The notes: a model not told the origin generated them from the letters alone. A stretch of DNA of 64,000 nucleotides from JBGQAS01 sp963699305 (GCA_963699305.1 OY969431.1:2046001-2110000), one strand, 5' to 3'. Numbered from the stretch's first letter, positions 1 to 9,530 are shown. A program made the numbers and translations.

Positions 1-43
1 GCAGCAGCAATTTGGCGCACCCCGATCCTTCAAAGGAGTCTGT

Positions 44-685
44 ATGAATGATAAGGAATTAAAGGAACAACTAGCACAAATGACGCTGGAGCTTTACCGG
101 GCGGGTGTGGTTACACCCAAAGGGGGCAATCTCAGTGTGCGCAGCGTGGAGCGTGAGAACGCGGTTTGGATCACCCCCAGCCAGATCAATAAAAGCACGC
201 TGACCGGCGACCAGATGGTACTGGTTGATTTTGACGGAAAAAAACTGGAAGGCGAAGCGCGCCCTTCGGTGGAATCCGTCTATCACGCCGGGCTGATGCG
301 GCTGCGCAAGGATGTGAATTCCGTGGTGCACACGCATGCCCCGTTGGCCACTGCTTTTGGTGCCCTGGATTTGAAAATCCCGGCCTTCGACCTGGATGCA
401 GTGATGGTCATGGGTTATCCCCGCGTGCCATTTTTCATGGCTGGATCCAAGGACCTGGCAAAAGCCATTTTTGATCTGATCGGCAATACCAAGGTTTCCG
501 GCGGATTCCTTTGCAACCATGGGTTGGTAACGCTCGGCAAGGATCTGCAGGTGGCCGCAGAAAAGACCGTGATGGTTGAGCATGTACTCAAAATCTTTTT
601 CACGATTAAAAGCACCGGGCTGGAACCCAACCTGCTGCCCGAGGGCGCGGTGAAATTGCTCAGCCAATTTGCAGATGTGGTTTGA
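44..685 (+). CDS. Class II aldolase/adducin family protein
   Basis: This 213-residue protein has the size and motifs of the zinc-dependent class II aldolase/adducin family (L-fuculose-1-phosphate aldolase, L-ribulose-5-phosphate 4-epimerase and relatives). The zinc-ligand pair HTHAP lies near residue 97, a further histidine is in NHGLVTLG near residue 158, and the N-terminal GNLSVR segment matches the phosphate-binding region. The start is fixed by an AAAGGAG ribosome site about 7 bases upstream. It leads an apparent operon with the SCP2-like protein 17 bases downstream and an MFS transporter. The cytoplasmic enzyme probably cleaves or epimerises a sugar phosphate; the exact substrate cannot be read from sequence. 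Confidence 0.85.
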   Translation: MNDKELKEQLAQMTLELYRAGVVTPKGGNLSVRSVERENAVWITPSQINKSTLTGDQMVLVDFDGKKLEGEARPSVESVYHAGLMRLRKDVNSVVHTHAPLATAFGALDLKIPAFDLDAVMVMGYPRVPFFMAGSKDLAKAIFDLIGNTKVSGGFLCNHGLVTLGKDLQVAAEKTVMVEHVLKIFFTIKSTGLEPNLLPEGAVKLLSQFADVV

Positions 686-702
686 CCCTTTACGGAGGAA
701 CT

Positions 703-1026
703 ATGGCTGAAAAAACGATTCGTGAACTGATCTTCGGCATGGAAAAAACCTTTGTCCCGGCAGAAGCCGAAGGCATGGATGTGGTCATCCAGTATCACTT
801 TACCGGTGACGATGCCTGCGAGCTGTATGTGGTGATTAAGGACAAAAAATGCACCGTCAAGGAAGGCACGTTTGAAAACCCCAACCTCGCCTTCACTTCC
901 ACAGCGGCAGATTATATTCTGATGGGTAAAGGCGAACTGGACGGCATGAAAGCCTTTTTGACCAAGCGTTTGGTCGTCAAAGGCGATACCAAAATCGCCA
1001 TGAAGATGCAGAAACTCTTCCCCTAA
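703..1026 (+). CDS. SCP2 sterol-binding-domain protein
   Basis: The 107-residue product resembles a stand-alone SCP-2 sterol transfer domain: a hydrophobic-ligand fold with a central strand segment (CELYVVIKDKKCTVKEG) and the late helix DYILMGKGELDGMKAFLTKR typical of these proteins. The ATG at 703 is chosen because GGAGG sits 5 bases upstream; a TTG-initiated extension would overlap the aldolase stop. It probably binds a lipid or other apolar ligand in the cytoplasm. Its place between the aldolase and a transporter suggests co-expression, but no specific pathway is evident. Confidence 0.75.
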   Translation: MAEKTIRELIFGMEKTFVPAEAEGMDVVIQYHFTGDDACELYVVIKDKKCTVKEGTFENPNLAFTSTAADYILMGKGELDGMKAFLTKRLVVKGDTKIAMKMQKLFP

Positions 1027-1065
1027 CGTTGGAGAGGAATTTTGTTCAATCCATAGGAGAAAGAA

Positions 1066-2286
1066 ATGGGCAATAAAAAGAGCATCTGGTTCCTGTACTT
1101 GGTTGCATTCACAGTCGTGGCAGGATACACCCTGTTCTCCCCGCTGCTGCCATTTTTGATCGACAAACTGGGGGGTGATCCATCCCAATTCGGGCTGGTC
1201 ATTGCGCTGGCGCCGCTAACCACAGTGCTGTTTTCCCCGATCATGGGTGCGCTTACCGACCGTTGGGGCCGGCGACCGGTGATCCTGCTCGGAATGGCAG
1301 GAATGGCGGTGTGGTTTGGGCTGTTTGCGCTGGCAACCTCCATGACCTTTTTATACATTGGTGCATTGATCGGTGGCATCTTTTCCGCGGGAGCTATGGC
1401 AGCCGCGACGGCCTACGTGGCAGATGTGACCACCGAAAAAGAGCGCGCAGGATACATTACCCGTCTGCAGGCCGCCCAAATGTTCGGGGCATTCCTGCCT
1501 CCCCTGGTGGGTGGATTCCTTGCCAAAGGCAACATCAGCCTGCCATTTTTCATCATGGCGGGAATTGCCCTGCTGGCGCTCGTGCTGTGCTTCTTCTTTG
1601 TGAAGGAATCCTTGAGCAAGGAAATGCGCGACAAGACCAATGCCGATGGAAAGACCGTGCTCGGTGTGGTGGGATCTTCATGGGCTCGCCAGTTCGGGTA
1701 CCTGAAAATGATGGTCGGACCCGCCCTGGTGATTGCTTTTGCCATCGCACTGCCCACCGGTTTCTTTGAAACAACCCTGCCGCTGCATATCAAGGATGTC
1801 GGACTCACCACCAGCCAGTCCGGGATCATCTTCTCCGCAGGTACGTTTGCCATCATGATTGCCATGGTATTGATCGTTGAACCGTTGGTGAAAAAATTTG
1901 GCGAGCTGGTCAACATCATCTTCGGGATGGTCGCTGCGGTGATCTTCTACGTCGTCCTCCCCTTTATGACCGGATTCTGGCCGCTGTTGATCATTAACTT
2001 GATCCTCTCTCTTTCCACAGCGCAGATTCGCCCGGCAAATATCACATTGGTCACCAAATACGCGCCCGTAACAGAACAAGGGCTCAGCCAATCGGCATAC
2101 AACCTGTACACCTCCATCGGGCGCATCATCGGACCCATCGTGGGAGGTATCCTGTATGGGAAGCTGGGTGCAAAACTCACGCTGGCCATTGCAGCAGGCA
2201 TCTTTGTGCTAAGCGCGATTTACACAGCCAGCATCAAGAAATATCGAAAACCTTCAGAACCCAAAGCAGAAGCAGCTAAGGGGTAG
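1066..2286 (+). CDS. MFS transporter
   Basis: A 406-residue integral membrane protein with about 12 hydrophobic segments. The major facilitator motif A is clear in the loop after helix 2 (GALTDRWGRRPVILLG, near residue 62), and a weaker repeat follows in the second half. A ribosome site AGGAGA lies just upstream of the ATG. It is the last gene of the aldolase/SCP2 operon and is followed by a strong terminator. The overall pattern fits drug:H+ antiporter-1 type exporters such as tetracycline-efflux relatives, but the substrate is unknown. Confidence 0.88.
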   Translation: MGNKKSIWFLYLVAFTVVAGYTLFSPLLPFLIDKLGGDPSQFGLVIALAPLTTVLFSPIMGALTDRWGRRPVILLGMAGMAVWFGLFALATSMTFLYIGALIGGIFSAGAMAAATAYVADVTTEKERAGYITRLQAAQMFGAFLPPLVGGFLAKGNISLPFFIMAGIALLALVLCFFFVKESLSKEMRDKTNADGKTVLGVVGSSWARQFGYLKMMVGPALVIAFAIALPTGFFETTLPLHIKDVGLTTSQSGIIFSAGTFAIMIAMVLIVEPLVKKFGELVNIIFGMVAAVIFYVVLPFMTGFWPLLIINLILSLSTAQIRPANITLVTKYAPVTEQGLSQSAYNLYTSIGRIIGPIVGGILYGKLGAKLTLAIAAGIFVLSAIYTASIKKYRKPSEPKAEAAKG

Positions 2287-2301
2287 AATTGCAAGATTAA
2301 G

Positions 2302-2338
2302 AAAGAGAGCGCATAAAAATGAAAGCGCTCTCTTTTTA
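2302..2338 (+). terminator. Rho-independent terminator
   Basis: A perfect 11-bp stem (AAAGAGAGCGC with GCGCTCTCTTT) around an A-rich 12-base loop runs directly into a T tract. It closes the aldolase/SCP2/MFS operon. Confidence 0.88.
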
Positions 2339-2387
2339 TTTCTAATGGTAGAATTTCAACAAACATTAAAAGCAAAAAGGAATAGTC

Positions 2388-3488
2388 ATGAAAATTGGAT
2401 TAAGGCTCAGCTTATCCTTAACAATTTTGGCAGAGTTATTGACAGCTTGTGCGTCAGTGGAACGCATTCAACAGGGGGTGACAAAAATCTCATCCTCTAC
2501 CGCTACGATGTATGTTTCTACTTCGACCCCACACCCCACATCCACTCCAGCGCCTACCGCTACTCCCCGTTGGCCTCCTGTGTTCTACGATTCTCATTTC
2601 ATTGCTGATCATTTTTTTGACAATGATCCCGATTCTTTAGGATACAACGATCGCATATCCTCCATTGCTTTTTCACCGGATGGGCGTACTTTTGCTACTG
2701 CAGGGAACCGATTGGTGATTTGGGATGCTTCAAGCGGTATCAAATTGGTTGCTAAACAAGATCATCATAACACCTATGATCTTGTAACTTACTCACCAGA
2801 TAGCACGCTTATTGCAAGTGGTACTGGGGATAGTACAATCGTGATATATGATGCAGATAACTTTTCCTTGCTTAGAACTCTTGAAGCTCACTCACAAATG
2901 GTAAGAGGTATTGCATTTTCACCGGATGGGCGCATCTTGGCAAGCGGACAAGTTGCTGGCAATATTATCCTGTGGGATGTAATCAGCGGAAATAGATTGC
3001 GCACACTATATGATACACATTCTGCTGATGTGAACAGTCTCGCTTTTTCACCGGATGGGTCAATACTGGCAAGCGGGTCGACAGATAAAACCATCGTTCT
3101 ATGGGACACGGCAACCTGGCAACCGATCCGCACACTAAAAGATCACACTAATTCAGTCTTCAGTGTTGCATTCTTGCCGGATGGTGCGACCCTGGCAAGC
3201 GGTGCGAGGGATGGAATTGTCATTTTATGGGATGTTGCCAGCGGAGATAAATTATATACACTGGATGGAAATTCACCCGATATTCGGAAAATTGCACTCT
3301 CACCTGATGGGAAGTTACTCGCAAGCGGTTCATTCCCTGGCACGATCAACATTTGGGACCTTGCCAAACGTTCGATATTACAGACGTTTCAAATCGGGAA
3401 TGGATGGATAGGGCTGACCTTCTCTCTCGATGGGCGCACGCTTGTAGGTAGTTCATTTTCTGGTATATATTTTTGGAAATCACATTAA
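2388..3488 (+). CDS. WD40-repeat lipoprotein
   Basis: A 366-residue secreted protein. The N-terminus is a lipoprotein signal peptide ending in the lipobox LLTAC (Cys near residue 21), followed by a Ser/Thr/Pro-rich linker to about residue 65. The rest consists of seven WD40 blades, each with an FSPDG-like turn and a closing (I/V)xWD, enough for one complete beta-propeller. The last blade is degenerate and ends in FWKSH. A ribosome site AAAGGA precedes the ATG. It is probably a membrane-anchored interaction platform outside the cell; no enzymatic motif is present and the partner is unknown. The gene stands alone between two terminators or gaps. Confidence 0.88.
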   Translation: MKIGLRLSLSLTILAELLTACASVERIQQGVTKISSSTATMYVSTSTPHPTSTPAPTATPRWPPVFYDSHFIADHFFDNDPDSLGYNDRISSIAFSPDGRTFATAGNRLVIWDASSGIKLVAKQDHHNTYDLVTYSPDSTLIASGTGDSTIVIYDADNFSLLRTLEAHSQMVRGIAFSPDGRILASGQVAGNIILWDVISGNRLRTLYDTHSADVNSLAFSPDGSILASGSTDKTIVLWDTATWQPIRTLKDHTNSVFSVAFLPDGATLASGARDGIVILWDVASGDKLYTLDGNSPDIRKIALSPDGKLLASGSFPGTINIWDLAKRSILQTFQIGNGWIGLTFSLDGRTLVGSSFSGIYFWKSH

Positions 3489-3578
3489 TAATCTTAAAAA
3501 CCTGCATTTGATTCTGGATTGAATCACTGATAGGTAAGCCAGGTAAAAAGATAAAACAAGAACTTAAAATCGAGCTCT

Positions 3579-4808
3579 TTATTGGTTCCCAGATGTCAAC
3601 ATGCGTCCAACTCCTATTACAACTTGGTTGTCATCCCTGAAAGCTCCATTAATGCCAATGGTTAGAAGCATCTGAACAATACTTTCACTGGGCGTATTCT
3701 GATCGCGATAAATACTTACATGTCGGATTAAAGCTCCTTGTGCAATGGACTCAATCACACCGGTTCCCTCTGGTGCGCCAAAGCCATTAAATAAAATAAC
3801 CGCGGTTGTGATGAAAGGCGTTTGTTCTCCCGGATATCCCACCGAAAAAACCGGTACCGGGTAGATAATTCCATTGTGACTAAAGAAGAAAAACTTAGAC
3901 CCGACGATGGGGTTGGCAGCTCCATAACCAGTATTAAAGTCCAAGTGATCCCAATCCGCACGTGTCTCGTAGGTTACCGTCGTGTAATTTACCGCCCTGT
4001 TTTCCAATTCCCCTAAAACAGGTACCAGGCGATCATTCCACCAACTATTAAAAATAATGATATCTGTCAAAGGATCAGGCGCGTTCTGAAATTCATCGGG
4101 ATGAGCAGTTAAATATTGGTAGCTTTCAGGAAAGTGATTTAGCTTTTCAATGACAATTTCAGCGAGTTCTTGTGTGGCATTTATATCTGGTTTTTGACCA
4201 CCCCGTAGATCAATTTCAGCAACACGATTTCCCTGCGCATCATACTGCACAGGTATTCCGCTCTCAACTCTTAACCATTGACGGTCCTCCCCGGTAGCTA
4301 AAAGCAATGGTGTAAATAATGGATCAGGTTCGACCAGGCAGATGTTACTGGGAGGATCCAGCCATTTCCCATTCAGAACCGGAGTTGAGTAGTACGCTCC
4401 ATTCGTGCTGATCACCATAAAACTCTCGGTTGGGTCATTCGGATTGTCATAGAGGAGTTCCCAGTGCATTTCCGCAGCCGGATCGAGTGGCCGGTTATCG
4501 CATTTTATCCAATAGGATAACCAGGCTTCGATGCGCTGCCATTGTTGGATGGATTCCTGGCTATCCTTAAGTACTGTCTGTTTGTATGTAAGGTAATTAA
4601 CAGGTACGTCGATTATGTAGATTGATGCGCGAGTAGGTTGTCGAGTTGGGATGGTCAATGCAGTGGGTTCGGGTAAAGCTGTCTGAATCTTTGAAGGGAT
4701 TGATACGAGAGGAGTGACACTTATCGTTGTTGGTGAACAGGCGTATAGCAGGAACATTATAAGACCTAGCAATAAGAATCGAAGAAAGTTAAGGCGGGGC
4801 AGTGTCAT
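3579..4808 (-). CDS. Secreted lipoprotein of unknown function
   Basis: A 409-residue protein with a signal peptide and lipobox LLYAC (Cys near residue 24), then a Thr/Pro-rich linker. The mature part has no motif I recognise. It contains a hydrophilic alpha/beta region with several Trp residues (SWWNDR, LSYWIKC) and a Gly-rich end (ALFNGFGAPEGTGVIES). Homologues would be expected among Chloroflexota lipoproteins, but no function is assigned. It converges on the WD40 lipoprotein gene, separated by about 90 bases. Confidence 0.75.
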   Translation of the reverse strand: MTLPRLNFLRFLLLGLIMFLLYACSPTTISVTPLVSIPSKIQTALPEPTALTIPTRQPTRASIYIIDVPVNYLTYKQTVLKDSQESIQQWQRIEAWLSYWIKCDNRPLDPAAEMHWELLYDNPNDPTESFMVISTNGAYYSTPVLNGKWLDPPSNICLVEPDPLFTPLLLATGEDRQWLRVESGIPVQYDAQGNRVAEIDLRGGQKPDINATQELAEIVIEKLNHFPESYQYLTAHPDEFQNAPDPLTDIIIFNSWWNDRLVPVLGELENRAVNYTTVTYETRADWDHLDFNTGYGAANPIVGSKFFFFSHNGIIYPVPVFSVGYPGEQTPFITTAVILFNGFGAPEGTGVIESIAQGALIRHVSIYRDQNTPSESIVQMLLTIGINGAFRDDNQVVIGVGRMLTSGNQ

Positions 4809-4962
4809 AAATTCTCCTTGATGATTGGGCTGAACTGCTGTTTCTCACAAGAGTGCAAAGAAAAATCAATTTCAATGAATATTTTTGATTTGCGAAGCAT
4901 GGTTGGAAATTATACAATACCCGTTGATTTGAAAGAATGCTAAAATCTTATTTCTAATCCAA

Positions 4963-5599
4963 CTACCGTTTGCCTTCCATCTCCGCTTTCAATTGTTCAA
5001 AATATTGCACCATAAAATGATGGCGTTGGTCTGCGATCTTTTTAGCCGTTTTGGTGAACAGCCGGTCTTTTACTTTTAATTAATTTAAACAAATATTCGT
5101 GATAAGCGCTGTGCAGTTCACCCGGAACTTCCCTGCCTGTTTGGATAAACTGCTCGGAGGGTTCCTCGTAATGCGGGGTGCCTGCCATGACCGCATAAGC
5201 GATGGTGCGCGCCACCCCGATGGCGCCCAGAACATCCAGCTTGTCGGCATCAAACAGGCATTTTGCTTCAAGCGATACCGGCGCTTCCTCACCGCCGCGG
5301 TAGCGATGGGCGCGGATGCAGTGCAGAACGGCGGCGATGCGCGGCTCCTCCCAGCCTTCCTTGCGCAGCAGGGCAGCGGCAAACCCGGCGGAATATTCGT
5401 GGTGGTTGGCGCGTTCTTTTTTGCCGGGAGCGCTGCCTTCCACATCGTGTAGCAGGGCAGCCGCCTTGATGATCTCCAGGTCGGCGCCCTCAGCTTTACC
5501 TATCTTGAGCGCCATGTGATACACCCGTTCCACATGGTCAAAACCATGCACACCGTCGGTTGGGGGATAGAGTTTCCTGGCTACTTCGATGGTTGGCAT
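4963..5599 (-). CDS. HD-domain phosphohydrolase (one frameshift)
   Basis: An HD-superfamily metal-dependent phosphohydrolase of the YedJ-like type. Metal-binding residues are visible as H in HGFDHVERV near residue 18, the HD doublet in LLHDVEG near residue 51, and the later SLEAKCLFDADKLD segment with its terminal Asp. The continuous frame stops at 5042, but the family-like C-terminus (KKIADQRHHFMVQYFEQL) continues in another frame to a stop at 4963. One extra base in the T4 run at 5074-5077 (A4 on the coding strand) explains the shift, and the total length of 637 equals 3n+1. I read the whole as one gene of about 211 residues. It lies 5 bases upstream of nothing but downstream of the two flavodoxin genes and is probably co-transcribed with them. 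The substrate is likely a nucleotide or phosphate ester. Confidence 0.8.
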
Positions 5600-5604
5600 A
5601 AAAC

Positions 5605-6060
5605 CTATTTTGTCAGAAGAACTTGGGCGAACTTTCGGGCATCATCCAGATCCTGAGCATTGGGTTGACCTTTTCGCAAACCACCACCGAACCATTTAAA
5701 GAATGCCCAATCGATGAACCCGGGGCACATGAATTCACCAGCCGTGAAGGCCTGCTTTTCCATTAGTTTCGCCTTCAGTTTACCAAACCACAGGTCGCGT
5801 CCGGATGCGCTGGTGGCGAACAAGAACACCTTCCTGTTCTTTAGGTTTGTTTTTTCAACTAGCTCAAACAATTTTTCGCTCAGGTTGAAACGATATACTC
5901 CAGAACCTAATCCGATCAAGTCGTATCTTTCGAACTTAATAGTTGAAGCATCCACTTTTTCCAAATCGACTAGGTCACCTTTTAGAATATCGTTGATTGC
6001 GCTAGCAACTCTTAAGGTGTTGCCATGATGGGTAGACACATAACAAATGAGGGTTTTCAT
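5605..6060 (-). CDS. Flavodoxin-fold protein
   Basis: A 151-residue flavodoxin-like protein. The FMN phosphate-binding loop is at the N-terminus (YVSTHHGNTLRVA, residues 7-19), and the following segments LIGLGSGVYR and FLFATSAS match the flavin-contacting loops of the flavodoxin/FldP family. It overlaps the upstream paralogue by one base (TAATG), so the two are translationally coupled. It is expected to be a low-potential electron carrier or NADPH-dependent reductase partner in the cytoplasm. It is about 45-50 per cent alike to its neighbour by eye, which suggests a tandem duplication. Confidence 0.85.
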   Translation of the reverse strand: MKTLICYVSTHHGNTLRVASAINDILKGDLVDLEKVDASTIKFERYDLIGLGSGVYRFNLSEKLFELVEKTNLKNRKVFLFATSASGRDLWFGKLKAKLMEKQAFTAGEFMCPGFIDWAFFKWFGGGLRKGQPNAQDLDDARKFAQVLLTK

Positions 6061-6509
6061 TATTTCACCAGAGATTTGGCAAATTTACGCGCATTTTCCA
6101 GGTCTTCAGCACTGGGACGACCCTTGTTGTAACCGCCGAACCATTTCATGAACGCCCAGTCGAAGAAACCTGCGGTCATGAATTCGCCTGCCAGGTGAGC
6201 GCTTTTTCGAAGGACTTTTTCTTTGAGTGTAAGGATTTCTGCCAGGTCATTCCCGGCGCTGGTGGAGAACAGGAATACTTTTCGATCCTTTATGGGAAGA
6301 GTATCGACAGCCTGCATCATTTTGGCATAAGGTTTCTGCCCTTTGACACCCGTCCCCAACCCGATCAAGTCATATCCTTCCAGGCTGATAGAAGACGCCT
6401 TTTCCTTCTCCAGGCTGTGCAGGTCGGCATTGAGAACTTCGCCAATGGCTTTGGCGACCTTTTCTGTGTTGCCGTGGTGCGTGGAGGTGTAGATGATGAT
6501 GGTTTTCAT
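6060..6509 (-). CDS. Flavodoxin-fold protein
   Basis: A 149-residue flavodoxin-like protein, tandem paralogue of the next gene. The FMN loop YTSTHHGNTEKVA lies at residues 7-19, followed by LIGLGTGVKGQKPYAKM and FLFSTSAGND. The C-terminal FDWAFMKWFGGYNKGRP block is shared with the paralogue. Start ATG at 6509, with a purine-rich region (GGAAAAA) upstream. First gene of the probable flavodoxin/flavodoxin/HD operon. Role: electron transfer via FMN; partners unknown. Confidence 0.87.
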   Translation of the reverse strand: MKTIIIYTSTHHGNTEKVAKAIGEVLNADLHSLEKEKASSISLEGYDLIGLGTGVKGQKPYAKMMQAVDTLPIKDRKVFLFSTSAGNDLAEILTLKEKVLRKSAHLAGEFMTAGFFDWAFMKWFGGYNKGRPSAEDLENARKFAKSLVK

Positions 6510-6597
6510 GTAAAAATTTTTCCTTCTCCCTATTGTTTTTTTATCCGCACTGATGCGAATATTTCTAAAAAATGGTTAGTGCAGGTTTACTGGCAGA

Positions 6598-7857
6598 TCA
6601 CGATGGATCGGCAGTAGACATTTTGCCGCGCTTGATGACCTTTTCCACCAGATTAACCCCGAAACGATACGCAAGATGACGATAATCGGGCACGGAAAGG
6701 ATGAGCAGATCCGCCTGCTTGCCGGGGTGAATGGAACCAATAATATCCTGGCGTTGGATGGCGGTTGCAGCATTGATGGTGGCGGCTGCAAGTGCCTGTG
6801 CCGGGGTGAGCTTGAGATAACGGCAGGCAAGCGCCATTACAAACTGCATGTTTCCGCACCAAGCCGTGCCGGGGTTGAGGTCGGAGGCGATCGCCAGCAA
6901 TCCACCGGAATCCACGATAGCTTTGGCGGGGGTGTGGCGCGGGTCCGCCAGACCAAAGGGCGTGCAAGGCAGGGCTACTGCGACAGTTGCAGAATCTGAA
7001 AAAGCGAGGATGTCATCGGGAGAGGTCTTCACCAGGTGGTCAGCGGAAACTGCGCCCATTTCGATTGCCAATTGGGTGCCACCGAGGTTATCAAATTCAT
7101 CAGCGTGAATTTTGAGGGGGAATCCCAGTTTTTTAGCGCTTTCCAAGATCTGGTGGGTCTGAGCCAGGTTGAAGGCGCCGGTTTCGCAGAACACATCCAC
7201 GAATGGCAGCGGTCGTTTCCCGCCATGAATTTTCCACCAATCCTTCAGAGAGGGCAGCATCTGCCCGGTAACCAGTTGGGTGTAACCATCCGGATTGTCT
7301 TTAAATTCCGGGGGCACCGCGTGGGCACCGAGGAAGGTGGGCGCGATCTCCAGCGGACCTGCGTCATCCAGCGACAGCAACACTTCCAGTTGTTCCAACT
7401 CGCTGGAAAGCTGCAATCCATACCCGCTTTTGGCTTCTGCGGTGGTTGTGCCGTGGCGGAACATCTCCAGGGCTCGGGCGCGGGTCTGGGCTAGCAAGTC
7501 GGGTTTTTTCGCCTGCCGCGTGGATTGCACGGTGGAGTTGATCCCACCACCAGCTGCCATGATTTCCATATAGGTCTTGCCCTGGAGACGCATCTCGAAT
7601 TCAGTGGCACGGTCACCCGCCCAGACGAGATGGGTATGCGGATCGACGAAACCGGGAAGGACAACCTTCCCTTGCACATCCAGGCGGGGTTCGTCCGCAT
7701 ACTTGATCAATAGCTCCTGGCTGGTGCCGACCGCTTCGATCAATGCTTCACGGATCAACACCGCGCCATTTTCAATGATGTTCAACGTGCCGAGATCCCT
7801 GCCACGCTGCGACTGGGGAGTAAGGGTGATCAGTTGTGAGGCGTTGTGGATGAGCAT
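6598..7857 (-). CDS. hutI: Imidazolonepropionase
   Basis: Imidazolonepropionase opens the ring of 4-imidazolone-5-propanoate to N-formimidoyl-L-glutamate, the third step of histidine breakdown. The 419-residue product has the amidohydrolase metal motif DPHTHLVWAGDR (near residue 72), the HADEF motif near residue 230 and the SDLNPGTAW substrate loop near residue 305, all typical of HutI. The ATG at 7857 is preferred over in-frame upstream ATGs because a TATAAT-like -10 element overlaps the upstream one. No other histidine-utilisation genes (hutH, hutU, hutG) lie in the window, so the gene is solitary here. Confidence 0.93.
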   Translation of the reverse strand: MLIHNASQLITLTPQSQRGRDLGTLNIIENGAVLIREALIEAVGTSQELLIKYADEPRLDVQGKVVLPGFVDPHTHLVWAGDRATEFEMRLQGKTYMEIMAAGGGINSTVQSTRQAKKPDLLAQTRARALEMFRHGTTTAEAKSGYGLQLSSELEQLEVLLSLDDAGPLEIAPTFLGAHAVPPEFKDNPDGYTQLVTGQMLPSLKDWWKIHGGKRPLPFVDVFCETGAFNLAQTHQILESAKKLGFPLKIHADEFDNLGGTQLAIEMGAVSADHLVKTSPDDILAFSDSATVAVALPCTPFGLADPRHTPAKAIVDSGGLLAIASDLNPGTAWCGNMQFVMALACRYLKLTPAQALAAATINAATAIQRQDIIGSIHPGKQADLLILSVPDYRHLAYRFGVNLVEKVIKRGKMSTADPS

Positions 7858-7876
7858 GGATGTTTTTCCAAATCCC

Positions 7877-7882
7877 ATTATA
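7877..7882 (-). promoter_or_regulatory. Probable -10 element for hutI
   Basis: On the minus strand a perfect TATAAT, preceded by TG in TGTATAAT, lies about 20 bases before the hutI ATG. No good -35 box is seen at the usual distance. The leader would be very short. Confidence 0.35.
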
Positions 7883-8115
7883 CAGGTCAAATGTAATAAT
7901 GGGATTTATACCAATTGGGAGAGCCAGGGCTTTAATTTGCAAAAAGGCCGACCTCAGACCAAGGATTATAAAAGAGATAAGTAATACTTTTCCAAATCTT
8001 ATCCAGGAAAACAAGTAACCAGATGAAAAAATCATCAAAGTCGGTTATTATCGAACCATCCTCTATTGTTGAATGTTAAATTTGGGATCTATTCGTATAC
8101 AGTACTAGGAGAGAT

Positions 8116-8907
8116 ATGGATCCATCTTGTATGATTACACTTGGGGATCATGAGCAGCATGGTTATATTCTCGGCGCTCGTTTGTTAGAATCAGCAGCCG
8201 CATATTCAAAGTATTTGGATATAGGATTCAACCGACAGAGTGTTGGCTGGCGAGATGAGAATCCTCATTTTCATTCTCAAAGTGATGAATTCTTTATTGT
8301 GCTAAGAGGAAGCATTAATCTTCTTATTCACAAAAGAATCGTGTCTGTTGAGGCTGGACATTTATTAGGTATTCGTGCCGGGTTGTCCCACCAGGTAATC
8401 AATGTCAAGCCGCCAATTGAGAATTTTTTAATAAGGGTTCCGGGTGGAGGAGCGGACAAAGTTATTTTTCGCGATCTAAACCCAAATCAACAAGCAGACA
8501 ATTTAGATTTATGCAACCATATAATCACATTGGATCTCCATCAAGATTTTAAGGAGTATCCAATCGGTGCTTGCTTACCAGTAAACCATCCAAACTATTC
8601 ACCGTTTCTGGATTTCACTTGTGTTTGGGGATGCGATCCTTTTTCCGAATGGAAAAATGAGCTTCTACATTATCACACTGTAAGAGAAGAATATTATTTT
8701 GTTTTAAGGGGCAGGCTTGATTTTGAGATTAACGGATCTATTCTATCAGTGTCAGAAGGGCAAATATTGGGCGTACGTCCCAAAGTCGGACATAGGGTAG
8801 TAGGCGGATGCGGCCCAGCAGATGTTCTCTTTTTACGAGTCCCGGGCGGAAGAGGGGATAAAACCCTGATAACAAAATCTCCTCAGGAAAAGAAATCCGC
8901 TCGATAA
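8116..8907 (+). CDS. Two-domain cupin protein
   Basis: A 263-residue protein made of two cupin domains. Each half contains the metal-binding pattern: HFHSQSDEFFIVLRG near residue 55 and HYHTVREEYYFVLRG near residue 185, each followed by a second motif with a conserved GHLLGIRAGLSHQV or GQILGVRPKVGHRV segment and an RVPGG(R/G)G(A/G)DK end. The symmetry shows an internal duplication. The H-x-H...E...H ligand set is intact in both halves, so two metal sites are likely. A ribosome site AGGAGAG precedes the ATG. Substrate unknown; it could be a dioxygenase, isomerase or sugar-binding cupin. Confidence 0.85.
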   Translation: MDPSCMITLGDHEQHGYILGARLLESAAAYSKYLDIGFNRQSVGWRDENPHFHSQSDEFFIVLRGSINLLIHKRIVSVEAGHLLGIRAGLSHQVINVKPPIENFLIRVPGGGADKVIFRDLNPNQQADNLDLCNHIITLDLHQDFKEYPIGACLPVNHPNYSPFLDFTCVWGCDPFSEWKNELLHYHTVREEYYFVLRGRLDFEINGSILSVSEGQILGVRPKVGHRVVGGCGPADVLFLRVPGGRGDKTLITKSPQEKKSAR

Positions 8908-8923
8908 TGTCGAGCGGATTTCT
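8891..8923. terminator. Bidirectional terminator between convergent genes
   Basis: A perfect 14-bp inverted repeat (AGAAATCCGCTCGA and its complement) with a 5-base loop contains the stop codon of the cupin gene. It separates that gene from the convergent flavodoxin gene. The T tract is weak on both strands. Confidence 0.7.
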
Positions 8924-8949
8924 ATATTAAGCTCTCGTAGAATAAAAAT

Positions 8950-9422
8950 TTATTTGGTAAGGATCTTGGTTGCCCAGGTCGCCGCACGTTCCAGTTCGCC
9001 ATCTTTTAACGGACCTTCCGAGTCATCCACAATGAAACCTTCCGCGGATGCTGCCAGGGTGCCACCTTTTTAACCAGGGTTTTTTCAATTCGTGGGGCAG
9101 CGAAACCGAAAATCCCTGCAAAGAATTTCAAGATCCCGGGAGCTTTTTCCACCTGCATGCGCGTATCAAAGGCTGCAACTTTTTTGCCCTGCAATCCTTT
9201 GGCGGAAAGCCCATTGAGAAACGCTTTCGTTGCCGGGGAGGCACTGAATGCACGGGTCGGGGAACCGACCACCAGCACATCCACTCCCTTCCATTCATCG
9301 CCTTTCAACTCTGAAGCACGCACCATTTTTCCTTCACCCTTGGCGGCAAATGCTTTTGTGATGGAAGCAGCGATTTTTTCAGTGTTGCCGAAAAAGGAAT
9401 CAAAAACAACCAATGCTTTCAT
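8950..9422 (-). CDS. Flavodoxin family protein (one frameshift)
   Basis: A flavodoxin-domain protein whose N-terminus KALVVFDSFFGNTEKIA carries the FMN-phosphate loop, followed by VLVVGSPTRAFSASPATK and AAFDTRM segments typical of the family. The open frame ends at 9006 with an unrelated tail. Read with one missing base at about 9062-9071 (an AAAAAGG context on the coding strand), the expected end KKGGTLAASAEGFIVDDSEG appears and runs to a stop at 8950. The length of 473 is 3n+2, consistent with one lost base. The whole gene would encode about 157 residues. It is probably functional in the genome, with a consensus error. Confidence 0.82.
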
Positions 9423-9530
9423 TTCTTTCTCCTCGTTCTTTTTGAAATGTGATCTTTTATACCACGTACCGAATTAGGTGATATTGTACTTCAACCTCCG
9501 GTCTTTTAAGATCAGAGATATAAAACTGGA

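Noticed and set aside
415..1188. Minus-strand frame of about 257 codons opposite the aldolase and SCP2 genes
   Set aside because: It spans two well-supported plus-strand genes and lacks a ribosome site or recognisable product.
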